Positions 57,513 to 64,000 of a stretch of 64,000 nucleotides of DNA are shown one piece after another. Within the stretch, counting starts at the first letter, position 1; each line of letters opens with the position of its first letter. Source of the DNA: Pimelobacter simplex (lineage in GTDB: Bacteria > Actinomycetota > Actinomycetes > Propionibacteriales > Nocardioidaceae); the NCBI GenBank assembly GCA_016803235.1, contig JADCLI010000002.1, positions 142,059 to 206,058 of the forward strand, read 5' to 3'. Both the position numbers and the translations under genes were made by a program. The notes beneath the pieces are model-generated. The model was not told the origin of the DNA. It saw only the letters and a program-made list of their open reading frames with translations, and did not search any database.

Positions 57513-57976
57513 GTCAGCTCGCGCAGGTAGCACAGCATCCGGAAGTCCTCGCCGGGCTGGATGTTCGTGAAGCCGTGCCGCTCGTAGAACCGCCGGGTGT
57601 CGACGTCGATCTCGTCGACGTTGATGTGCACCTCGATCCCACCGCGCTCCTCGACCTCGGCGACCGCCCGGGTCAGCAGGGCGGTGCCGATGCCCTGGTC
57701 GCGCAGGGGCGGCACGACGTACAGCTCCTCGAGCTGGGCGAGCGGGCCGTCGCCGTACGGCGTGGGGCGCAGGGTGAGGAGGCCGAACCCGGTCGCGTCG
57801 CCGGTGGCCGGGTCCTCGGCCAGGACGACGAAGACGTCCGGGCGGGCCAGGAGCGTGGTGAACCGGTCGCCGAAGTCCGCCGCCGTCGGTGTCGGGGTGT
57901 CGAACTCGGTATTGAAGTCGAAGAGCAGCCCACCGACGACGAATGCGTCGGCGGAGGTCGCGAGGCGCACCGTCAT
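57509..57976 (-). CDS. GNAT family N-acetyltransferase
   Basis: A 155-residue GNAT with the acetyl-CoA loop 'LYVVPPLRDQGIGTALLTRAVAEV' and 'DTRRFYERHGFTNI' near the C-terminus. The ATG at 57976 overlaps the TetR stop (ATGA); an upstream ATG at 57985 is less likely. It is coupled on both sides, so it belongs to the TetR operon. Confidence 0.88.
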   Translation of the reverse strand: MTVRLATSADAFVVGGLLFDFNTEFDTPTPTAADFGDRFTTLLARPDVFVVLAEDPATGDATGFGLLTLRPTPYGDGPLAQLEELYVVPPLRDQGIGTALLTRAVAEVEERGGIEVHINVDEIDVDTRRFYERHGFTNIQPGEDFRMLCYLRELT

Positions 57977-58590
57977 GGGATCCATGCCCCGATCATCGCG
58001 CGTGCGGAGGCGGTGAGGCGCTCGGCGGTGAACTGCTCGGGCTCGGCGAGCACCAGCTGCCCGAAGTGCTCGAGCAGCGCGAGGACGGCGTGCGCGAGCA
58101 CGTCGGCGTCCGCGCCCGGGACCACCGCGGCGACCATCATCCGGATCATGCCGAGCACCCGGCTCCGGTCGCCCTCGATCCGCTCCCGCACCGGGTCCGG
58201 GGCGTTGCCGGGCGGCTGGAGGATCGCGCGCCAGGTGACCGGGTCGGCGAGCACCATCGCGTGCAGCGCCGGGATCCCCTGCTCGACGATCCCGACCGGG
58301 GTGCCGGCGAGGGAGGTGAGGGGGAGGGCGCCGTACAGCTGGGTGATGGCGCGCTGCTGCTGCCGGTCGAGCAGCGCGCTCAGCAACGGGCCGAGACCGT
58401 CGAAGGCGCCGTACACGACCGGGCGGGTGACCCCGACCTCCCGGGCGATGGCGTCGATCGAGACGCCGTCGTACCCGTCGCGGTCGATGATCGTCAGGGC
58501 GGCGTCGAGGAGCTGCTCGCGGCGCTCGGCCATGGGCACGCGCGGGGCGTACGGGCGGCGCTTGCGGGCGGTCGCGGACACGGTGCCCAC
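57973..58590 (-). CDS. TetR family transcriptional regulator
   Basis: About 205 residues. The HTH reads 'AALTIIDRDGYDGVSIDAIAREVGVTRPVVYGAFDGLGPLLSAL', with a helical C-terminal domain. A GTG at 58590 behind GGGAGGA is used here; GTG 58581 and ATG 58614 are alternatives. It is divergent from a DUF2236 oxygenase gene with a 14-bp palindrome between them, its probable operator. Confidence 0.88.
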   Translation of the reverse strand: MGTVSATARKRRPYAPRVPMAERREQLLDAALTIIDRDGYDGVSIDAIAREVGVTRPVVYGAFDGLGPLLSALLDRQQQRAITQLYGALPLTSLAGTPVGIVEQGIPALHAMVLADPVTWRAILQPPGNAPDPVRERIEGDRSRVLGMIRMMVAAVVPGADADVLAHAVLALLEHFGQLVLAEPEQFTAERLTASARAMIGAWIP

Positions 58591-58617
58591 CCTAGATCGT
58601 CCTCCCTCTTCCATTTA

Positions 58618-58631
58618 CTACACAGGTGTAG
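58618..58631. promoter_or_regulatory. TetR operator, CTACAC-AG-GTGTAG
   Basis: A 14-bp palindrome with exact 6-bp arms. It overlaps the -10-like TAGCAT (58629-58634) of the plus-strand gene, so bound TetR would block its promoter. The minus-strand -10-like TAGTAA lies next to it as well. Confidence 0.7.
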
Positions 58632-58643
58632 CATTCTGGGTGC

Positions 58644-59708
58644 ATGGCGATCCTGAAGCGCTCTCGCGAGATCACGCCCGCCGAGGACTACGGCTTCTTC
58701 GGCCCGGACTCCGTGGCCTGGAGGGTGTGGGGCTACCCGACGTCGTTGACCATCGGCTTCAGCAGGGCGGTCGTCGTCGAGGAGCTCGACCCCAACCTGG
58801 TCGCCTCGGTCGACCGGACCCAGGACATCTACCGGCGGCCCAGGACCCGCTACGACCGCACCATCCACTACTTCGCCCTCGTCGCGTTCGGCGACAGCCG
58901 GACCACCGCCCGCGCCGCCGACGTGCTGGTCAAGGTGCACAGCAAGGCGATCGGCACCGAGCCCTACGGCGGCGGGCGGTACGACGCCAACGACCCCGAC
59001 TCGCAGCTGTGGATCCTCGTGACGGGGTGGCACTCGGTGCTCAAGGCCTACGAGATGTACGGCCCGGGCCGGCTCTCCGAGGCCGAGGAGGCGCAGTACT
59101 GGGAGGAGTGCGCCCGGGCCGCCGAGCTGCAGACCTGCTCGCCCGACGACGTGCCGCGCTCGCGGGCCGAGCTGCACGCGTACTACGAGCGGATGCGCCC
59201 GGTGATGTCCGGCTCGCCGATCGCGCAACGGGCGATGAAGCACCTGATGGACGTCGGCCAGCTGGTCGACGACGTGCCGCTCGTGCTGCGTCCTGCTCGG
59301 TGGGTCGTCGGCCGGTTCTTCCGGGCCGGGGTGATCGCGACCCTGCCGCACTGGATGCGGCAGATGGGCGATGTCACCCAGCCGCGCGTCCTGGACGTCG
59401 TCGCGCGGCCGGTGCTGCGGACGACCTTCGCGGGCATCGCGGTGAGCAGGCGGCTCCAGCTGCGGATCCTCGCCCTGCTCTCCCCCAGCACGGTCCCGGT
59501 GGTCGCGCCGGTCCTGCTCGGCGTGCCGCCGGTGACCCCGGAGGTGATGACACCGACGCAGGCCCAGGCGCGCTACGGCTACGACCGACCGGCCGAGGCG
59601 CACCTCGCCTGGCGTGCCCAGCAGCACGAGAGGGTCTTCGGCCGGGGCGAGGCGCCGAGTGACGCCGGGCTCCGCGAGTCGGAGTCCGTGCTGGGTCGCC
59701 TGGCCTGA
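58644..59708 (+). CDS. DUF2236 (MpaB-type) oxygenase-family protein
   Basis: A 354-residue helical protein with the DUF2236 core: 'FGPDSVAWRVWGYPTSLTIGFSRAVVVEELDP', 'RTIHYFALVAFGDSRTTARAADVLVKVHSKAIG' and 'SQLWILVTGWHSVLKAYEMYG'. Conserved His in 'TIHYF' and 'KVHSK' are expected haem or iron ligands, as in latex-clearing and MpaB oxygenases. The start lies 10 nt after TAGCAT, so the message is probably leaderless. A divergent TetR likely regulates it. Confidence 0.9.
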   Translation: MAILKRSREITPAEDYGFFGPDSVAWRVWGYPTSLTIGFSRAVVVEELDPNLVASVDRTQDIYRRPRTRYDRTIHYFALVAFGDSRTTARAADVLVKVHSKAIGTEPYGGGRYDANDPDSQLWILVTGWHSVLKAYEMYGPGRLSEAEEAQYWEECARAAELQTCSPDDVPRSRAELHAYYERMRPVMSGSPIAQRAMKHLMDVGQLVDDVPLVLRPARWVVGRFFRAGVIATLPHWMRQMGDVTQPRVLDVVARPVLRTTFAGIAVSRRLQLRILALLSPSTVPVVAPVLLGVPPVTPEVMTPTQAQARYGYDRPAEAHLAWRAQQHERVFGRGEAPSDAGLRESESVLGRLA

Positions 59709-59747
59709 CAGAGTGACCCTCCCGCCGTCCGTCCCGAAGGAGAACCC

Positions 59748-60017
59748 GTGGGCCTGAACCCCGTCGCCGACGTCCTCAAGCGCACCGACAAGGTGCTCAA
59801 GAACGCCGAGGCCGCCCTCGCCAGCGTCGACACCACGCTGGTCGACGTCGACGGCAAGCTGACCACCGTGGACACCACGCTCGCGGAGACCCGTGAGGTG
59901 CTCGGCCAGGTGCAGACGCTGCTCGGCGACCTGAACGACAAGCTCGTGCTGCTGGACGAGGTGCCCGACCTCAAGGCCAAGCTCGACACCGTGCTGGCCG
60001 TGGTCCAGCAGGGCTGA
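59748..60017 (+). CDS. Small coiled-coil protein
   Basis: An 89-residue protein made almost wholly of a heptad-like helix with repeating 'TTLVDVDGKLTTVDTTLAETREVL' spacing, resembling the short coiled-coil proteins found with DUF948-like or phasin-like families. No signal peptide or enzymatic motif is present. The GTG start is preceded by GAAGGAGAA. Its role is unknown. Confidence 0.75.
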   Translation: MGLNPVADVLKRTDKVLKNAEAALASVDTTLVDVDGKLTTVDTTLAETREVLGQVQTLLGDLNDKLVLLDEVPDLKAKLDTVLAVVQQG

Positions 60018-60021
60018 CGGG

Positions 60022-60663
60022 TCAGCCCCCGGGGGTCGGGGGCAGGTCCTCCTCCACCCGGAGGCCGAGCGCCCGCACCAGCACGACGGCCTGGTCGAGG
60101 TCGATGACGGCCTTGCCGAGCGAGGCGGCCGCCGGGTCGACCGAGGACAGGTCGGAGCCGCGCAGGTCGGCGCCGGCCAGGTCGGCCTGGTGCAGCCACG
60201 CGCCACCGAGGTCGACGTGGTGCAGCGTCGCGCCGGACAGTCGCGCGCCGGTGAGGTCGGCCTCCCGGAAGCTCGCGCGCCGGATCACGGCCTGGCGCAG
60301 GTCGGCGCCGGGCAGACCGACGAACTGCCAGTTGCCGCCGACCACCTCGACCGGCCCGAACCGGCAGCGGTCGAACATGGAGCCGACCAGCTTGCAGCCC
60401 TCGAACCGGGCCCCGAAGAAGCCGGACTTCGTGAAGGTGCAGTTGAGGAAGCCCGTGTCGGTGTAGCGCCCGCCGTTGAGGTCGCAGTCGCGGAAGGTGC
60501 ACTCGTCGAAGGTCGCGCCGCGGGCGACCACGTCGGTCAGGTCGACGTCGACGAACGCGACCCGCTCGAAGGTCCGGCCGGACAGGTCCTCGCCGTCCCA
60601 GCGCTCGGCGACCACCTCGGAGTCGGTCGGCGGGGTCGGGGTGCCGTGTCGTCGCTCAGCCAT
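60022..60663 (-). CDS. Pentapeptide repeat protein
   Basis: A 213-residue protein with repeated A-x-L-x-x motifs ('CTFTKSGFFGARFEGCKLVG', 'ADLTGARLSGATLHHVDLGGAWLHQADLAGADLRGSDLSS') expected to form a right-handed beta helix. The family includes DNA-gyrase-protecting proteins (Qnr, MfpA), but most members, likely this one too, are of unknown function. It is convergent with the coiled-coil gene. Confidence 0.9.
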   Translation of the reverse strand: MAERRHGTPTPPTDSEVVAERWDGEDLSGRTFERVAFVDVDLTDVVARGATFDECTFRDCDLNGGRYTDTGFLNCTFTKSGFFGARFEGCKLVGSMFDRCRFGPVEVVGGNWQFVGLPGADLRQAVIRRASFREADLTGARLSGATLHHVDLGGAWLHQADLAGADLRGSDLSSVDPAAASLGKAVIDLDQAVVLVRALGLRVEEDLPPTPGG

Positions 60664-60693
60664 GGGGAGGAGTCTGCGCGCAGGGTCCGACGG

Positions 60694-60724
60694 TTGACAG
60701 GCCGCCCTCCGAAGGTTCTAAATA
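60694..60724 (+). promoter_or_regulatory. Promoter of the folE gene
   Basis: A consensus -35 TTGACA (60694-60699) is followed after 19 nt by TAAATA (60719-60724). The predicted transcript would begin close to the GTG at 60731, so it is leaderless. Confidence 0.5.
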
Positions 60725-60730
60725 GTAAGC

Positions 60731-61336
60731 GTGACAGTTTTAGAGGAGAGGTGGCGGCCCCGGGTCGTCACCGACGGACCGTCGATCGACCACGCGGGCG
60801 CCCACCGGGCCGCGGTCGACCTGCTCACCGCGCTCGGCCTGGACCTCACCGTCGAGCACCTCGCCGACACCCCACGGCGGATGGTCGACGCGCTGGCCGA
60901 GCTGACGTCGCCGCCGGAGTTCGAGATGACGACCTTCCCCAACGAGGACGAGTACGACGAGCTGGTGCTCGTCGAGGACATCCCGGTCCAGTCCCTGTGC
61001 GAGCACCACATGCTGCCGTTCGTCGGGGTGGCGCACGTCGGCTACCTGCCGGGCGGCCGGATCCTGGGCCTGTCGAAGTTCGCTCGCATGGTCGACCACC
61101 ACGCGCGTCGCCCGCAGACCCAGGAACGGCTGACCAAGCGGATCGCCGACCACCTGCAGCGTGCGCTCGAGCCGCGCGGTGTCGGCGTCGTCATCGACGC
61201 CCAGCACACCTGCATGAGCCTGCGCGGTGCGCGCGCCACCGGGGCACGGACGCTGACCTCGGCGATGTTCGGGCAGCTGCGTGACGACGCCCGCAGCCGT
61301 TCGGAGTTCCTGGACCTGACGAGGGGGCGGCGATGA
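60731..61336 (+). CDS. folE: GTP cyclohydrolase I
   Basis: A 201-residue type I enzyme. Zinc ligands are Cys in 'QSLCEHHMLPF' (with the following His-His) and Cys in 'QHTCMSLRG'. 'HVGYLPGGRILGLSKFARMV' is the conserved central block. It makes 7,8-dihydroneopterin triphosphate from GTP. It overlaps a FAD-dependent reductase gene (ATGA), unlike housekeeping folE loci with folP/folB/folK, so it may be a second copy for a specialised pterin use. Confidence 0.94.
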   Translation: MTVLEERWRPRVVTDGPSIDHAGAHRAAVDLLTALGLDLTVEHLADTPRRMVDALAELTSPPEFEMTTFPNEDEYDELVLVEDIPVQSLCEHHMLPFVGVAHVGYLPGGRILGLSKFARMVDHHARRPQTQERLTKRIADHLQRALEPRGVGVVIDAQHTCMSLRGARATGARTLTSAMFGQLRDDARSRSEFLDLTRGRR

Positions 61337-62553
61337 ACGTCGTCGTGATCGGCGGCGGCCTGGCCGCGGCCAACGCCGCCGGCGAGCTGCGCGAGCAGGG
61401 CCACACCGGCGACATCGTGGTCGTGGGCGGCGAGCCGCACCCGCCGTACGAGCGACCCCCGCTGTCCAAGGGCCTCCTCCTCGGGTCGTCCGAGCCCGAC
61501 GACGCCCTCGCCCACCCCCGGGAGTGGTACGACGAGCACCAGGTCGACCTCCGCGCCGGGGCCGTCGCGACGGCGATCGACCTCGACCGGCGGCGCGTGC
61601 AGGTCGGGACCGAGCAGCTGCCGTACGACCGGCTGCTGCTCGCGACCGGTGCGACCCCGCGGCACCTGCCGATGGCCGACGCGTCCGGCGCACCGGTGCT
61701 CCACCTGCGCACCCTCGACGACGCGCTCGCCCTGCGCGAGCGGCTCACCGACGGTGCGCGGATCGCGATCATCGGCGCCGGCTGGATCGGGCTCGAGGTC
61801 GCCTCGGCCGCCCGTCAGCGGGGCGCGTCGGTGACCGTGCTCGAGTCCGCGCCGCTGCCGCTGCAGCGTGTGCTCGGCGACGAGATCGCGACCGTCTTCG
61901 CCGACCTGCATCGCGAGCACGGCGTCGACCTGCGCCTCGGCGTCCAGGTCGCCGGCGTCGAGAACGAGCACGGTGAGGTGGTCGTCCACGTCGAGGGCGC
62001 CGACCCCGTCGTGGCCGACCTGCTCCTCGTGGCCGTCGGCGTCTCGCCCACCGACGAGCTCGCGGCCCGTGCGGGCCTGGCCGTCGACAACGGCATCCTC
62101 GTCGATGCCTGGCTCCGCACCCCCGACCCCCACGTGCTCGCCGCCGGTGACGTCGCCAACCACGACCATCCCGTGCTCGGCACCCACGTGCGCGTCGAGC
62201 ACTGGGACACCGCGATCCAGCACGGCCGTCACGCGGCCCGTGTGCTGCTCGGCAGCGACGAGCCGTACACGCGACTGCCGTACTTCTTCACCGACCAGTA
62301 CGACCTCGGCATGGAGTACGTCGGCCACGGCGCCGGGTACGACGACCTCGTCGTCCGTGGCGACCTCGCCGCCCGGCAGGCCAGCGTGCTGTGGCTGCGC
62401 GGGGACCGCGTCGTCGCGGGGATGCACCTCAACGACTGGGACGCGATCGGGCCGCTGCGGGCGGTGGTCGGCCGGCCGGTCACCGACGCGGTGCGCGACC
62501 CGGCGGTGCCGCTCGCCGACCTGGCCGGCGACGAGCAGGACGGGCGCGACTAG
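61333..62553 (+). CDS. NAD(P)/FAD-dependent ferredoxin reductase-like oxidoreductase
   Basis: A 406-residue flavoprotein with two dinucleotide-binding motifs, 'VVIGGGLAAANAAGEL' (FAD) and 'IAIIGAGWIGLEVASAA' (NAD), plus 'DAWLRTPDPHVLAAGDVAN' and a C-terminal reductase domain. The order matches the rubredoxin/putidaredoxin reductase class. It is coupled to folE, suggesting it acts in the same pathway, for instance reducing a pterin or a partner ferredoxin. No ferredoxin gene is adjacent. Confidence 0.9.
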   Translation: MNVVVIGGGLAAANAAGELREQGHTGDIVVVGGEPHPPYERPPLSKGLLLGSSEPDDALAHPREWYDEHQVDLRAGAVATAIDLDRRRVQVGTEQLPYDRLLLATGATPRHLPMADASGAPVLHLRTLDDALALRERLTDGARIAIIGAGWIGLEVASAARQRGASVTVLESAPLPLQRVLGDEIATVFADLHREHGVDLRLGVQVAGVENEHGEVVVHVEGADPVVADLLLVAVGVSPTDELAARAGLAVDNGILVDAWLRTPDPHVLAAGDVANHDHPVLGTHVRVEHWDTAIQHGRHAARVLLGSDEPYTRLPYFFTDQYDLGMEYVGHGAGYDDLVVRGDLAARQASVLWLRGDRVVAGMHLNDWDAIGPLRAVVGRPVTDAVRDPAVPLADLAGDEQDGRD

Positions 62554-62562
62554 GCACACGGC

Positions 62563-63501
62563 CTAGGAGGCAGCGGGCAGCGGCGCCCTGATTCCGTCGA
62601 TGATGCGGGTCCAGCCGTCGGCGCCACCACCGCCGGCGATCGCGCGCCGGTAGTGCTCCTGCACGGCCCGGGGGAGGGCGGTGTCGATCCCCACGCTCGT
62701 GCTGGCCGCGTGCACGTGGTCGGCGGTGGCACCCATCATCGTGACGTTGCTGCCCTCGCCCGGGTGGTCGTCGGCGTCGATGCGAGCGCCGAGCCCGGCG
62801 ATCCCGTCCGGCGCGATCATGTCGGGGATGGCGTGGAACAGCTCCATCACCTCGGGCAGGAACTCGGCGGCGCTGATGCCGGCCGTCCCGACGAGCGCGG
62901 TCGCGTGCGCCAGCCCGGACAGAGTGGTGAGGAAGACGTCGAGGTGCGCCTGGTACATCAGCTGGGCCCGGCCGGGGTCGCTGCCCAGGAACCGCGGCTG
63001 TCCGAGGTGCGCCAGCGTGGACCGGTGGGCGGCGAAGGCCTCCTCGTCCCCGCTGTAGAAGACGTACGAGCGGTCGGTGCCGAGCATGGGCGCGGGCACC
63101 ATCACGCCGCCGGTGAGGAACGAGGCACCGTGCTGCCGGGCCCAGGTCGCGGCGTCCCGGGTCGCGGTGGGCGTGTCGGAGCCGAGGTTGGCCAGCGTGC
63201 GGCCGGCCAGCTCTGCCGTCGCCTCGCCCAGGACCTCGTACATCGCCTGGTGGTCGGTCAGGCTGAGGACGACCAGGTCGCTGGCCGCCACCGCCTCGCA
63301 CGGTGACCCGGCCAGTCGCGCGCCGGCCGCCACGACGTCGGCGGCGCGTCCCGGCGTGCGGTTCCACACCGTGACCGGGTGTCCGGCCTCGAGCAGGGTG
63401 CGGACCATCGCCTGCCCCATGGGACCGAGGCCGATCAGGGTGACCGACGGGGCGGGAGCGGTGGGGGTGGGAGCGGTGGGGGTGGGGGTTGCGTGCGTCA
63501 T
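62563..63501 (-). CDS. NAD(P)-dependent oxidoreductase, imine reductase-like
   Basis: A 312-residue protein. A Thr/Pro-rich N-terminus ('TPTPTAPTPTAPAPS') precedes a Rossmann domain beginning 'VTLIGLGPMGQAMVRTLLEAG' and 'VWNRTPGRA'. The all-helical C-terminal domain has 'ARIDADDHPGEGSNVTMMGATADHVHAASTSVGIDTALPRAVQEHY'. The layout fits 6-phosphogluconate dehydrogenase-like and imine reductase families, with G-L-G-P-M-G typical of the latter. It is divergent from an HxlR regulator. Confidence 0.88.
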   Translation of the reverse strand: MTHATPTPTAPTPTAPAPSVTLIGLGPMGQAMVRTLLEAGHPVTVWNRTPGRAADVVAAGARLAGSPCEAVAASDLVVLSLTDHQAMYEVLGEATAELAGRTLANLGSDTPTATRDAATWARQHGASFLTGGVMVPAPMLGTDRSYVFYSGDEEAFAAHRSTLAHLGQPRFLGSDPGRAQLMYQAHLDVFLTTLSGLAHATALVGTAGISAAEFLPEVMELFHAIPDMIAPDGIAGLGARIDADDHPGEGSNVTMMGATADHVHAASTSVGIDTALPRAVQEHYRRAIAGGGGADGWTRIIDGIRAPLPAAS

Positions 63502-63520
63502 GCCACCATGCTGGGTGAGA

Positions 63521-63564
63521 ACCGGCCGGCCGGTAAGTACCCACCATTTACTGCGGTACTTACC
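63521..63564. promoter_or_regulatory. HxlR operator region
   Basis: GGTAAGTAC (63532-63540) and GTACTTACC (63556-63564) are exact complements with a 15-nt spacer. Beside it ACCGGCCGGCCGGT (63521-63534) is a 14-bp self-complementary sequence. The block lies between the imine-reductase-like gene and the HxlR gene and probably regulates both. Confidence 0.7.
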
Positions 63565-63583
63565 TTTTCGTGAGGAGGGCGCC

Positions 63584-63949
63584 ATGGCGAAGGCACCGCG
63601 CTCAGGTCCGTACATCTGCGGGATCGACGCCGCGCTCGACGTCGTGAGCGGCAAGTGGAAGGGGCTGGTGCTGTGGGAGCTGCACGCCCACGGCGTGCGC
63701 CGGTTCGCCGAGCTGCGTCGCGCGCTGCCGGGCGTCAGCGAGAAGATGCTCACCCAGCACCTGCGCGAGATGGAGGCCGACGGGCTCGTCCACCGCGAGG
63801 TGTACGCCGAGGTGCCGCCGAAGGTCGAGTACTCGCTGACCGACGCCGGCGCGTCGCTCAACGAGGCGCTGCGCCCGCTGGGCGACTGGGGTCGGGAGCG
63901 ACTCCAGCGCCAGGGGCTCGAGGTCAGGCCGGTCGCGGAAAGGCCCTAG
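63584..63949 (+). CDS. HxlR family transcriptional regulator
   Basis: A 121-residue winged-helix protein with the HxlR signature: Cys in 'YICGIDAALDVVSGKWKGLVLWEL' (a redox or electrophile sensor position), 'RFAELRRALPGVSEKMLTQHLREMEADGLVHREVY' and 'PPKVEYSLTDAG'. The ATG follows GAGGAGG. It probably controls the divergent imine-reductase-like gene in response to an aldehyde or imine, by inference. Confidence 0.92.
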   Translation: MAKAPRSGPYICGIDAALDVVSGKWKGLVLWELHAHGVRRFAELRRALPGVSEKMLTQHLREMEADGLVHREVYAEVPPKVEYSLTDAGASLNEALRPLGDWGRERLQRQGLEVRPVAERP

Positions 63950-64000
63950 CTTTCGCGCCGCGAGTCAAGAGTGAGGTCGGGCGTGGGGCGTCGGCCGAGC

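Overview
The DNA is very GC-rich, with strong third-position G/C bias, many GTG starts, translationally coupled ATGA/GTGA junctions, and several genes whose start codon lies 6-10 nt after a TAnnnT-like -10 box (probable leaderless mRNAs). Together with the gene families (ECF41 and ECF42 sigma factors, CmtR-like and CsoR regulators, DUF4173, DUF2784, DUF6153) and short dispersed repeats built on a 'GGTTTCGAGGCTC...CACCTCAACCACCGG' core, this points to a chromosomal segment of a high-GC actinobacterium, most likely Nocardioides or a close relative (inference). No rRNA, tRNA, insertion sequence, CRISPR array, phage module or replication origin was seen.

Layout. 1-5.4 kb: an ArsR repressor, a manganese (yybP-ykoY) riboswitch driving a UPF0016 exporter and an MFS gene, an acetyltransferase, a secreted CAP protein, and a MarR gene with a very long operator. 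5.4-7 kb: a carboxymuconolactone decarboxylase divergent from an ECF41 sigma factor. 7-14.4 kb: an MFS transporter, then a cell-wall module (response regulator, histidine kinase fused to a DUF4173 membrane domain, VanX-like dipeptidase, alanine racemase, D-Ala ligase) resembling a vanG-type layout. 14.4-21.5 kb: a NarL/DesK two-component pair, GrpB protein, alpha/beta hydrolase, a DGPF protein with its ECF42 sigma factor, a GH16 glycosidase and a glyoxalase. 21.7-27 kb: copper locus copA - unknown copper-associated protein - copZ - csoR, divergent from an MFS gene with its own CsoR-type operator. 27-32.4 kb: chromate transporter, a relic of a CDF transporter, and a vitamin B12 ABC importer under a cobalamin riboswitch.

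32.4-38.6 kb: IclR regulator divergent from a two-subunit 3-oxoacid CoA-transferase, then a reverse-strand operon (SDR, saccharopine-dehydrogenase-like reductase, acyl-CoA ligase, stand-alone receiver) divergent from a TetR gene. 39-43.5 kb: AraC-type regulator/isochorismatase pair, a second ECF41 sigma factor with its decarboxylase, and the DUF305/DUF6153 pair. 44-46.7 kb: CmtR-like metal sensor with two CDF transporters. 48.3-55.4 kb: GntR regulator coupled to a soluble Cache-domain protein, divergent from a polyamine-type ABC transporter and an aldehyde dehydrogenase. 55.4-64 kb: small enzymes and regulators (glyoxalase, AraC, two GNATs, TetR/DUF2236 pair, pentapeptide protein, GTP cyclohydrolase I with a FAD reductase, imine-reductase-like enzyme with an HxlR regulator).

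Themes: metal handling (Mn, Cu, Cd/Zn/Co, chromate, B12), two paralogous ECF41 modules whose upstream regions share a TGTCACA-N16-nGTC-like promoter, and many compact regulator/target pairs with visible palindromic operators. Two repeat families (a 20-bp-stem palindrome in three copies and a 30-38-bp repeat) sit at gene ends and in places supply the last codons of genes. The most interesting items are the three-copy palindrome, the vanG-like module with its kinase-DUF4173 fusion, the ECF41 promoter set, and the GntR-Cache pair.
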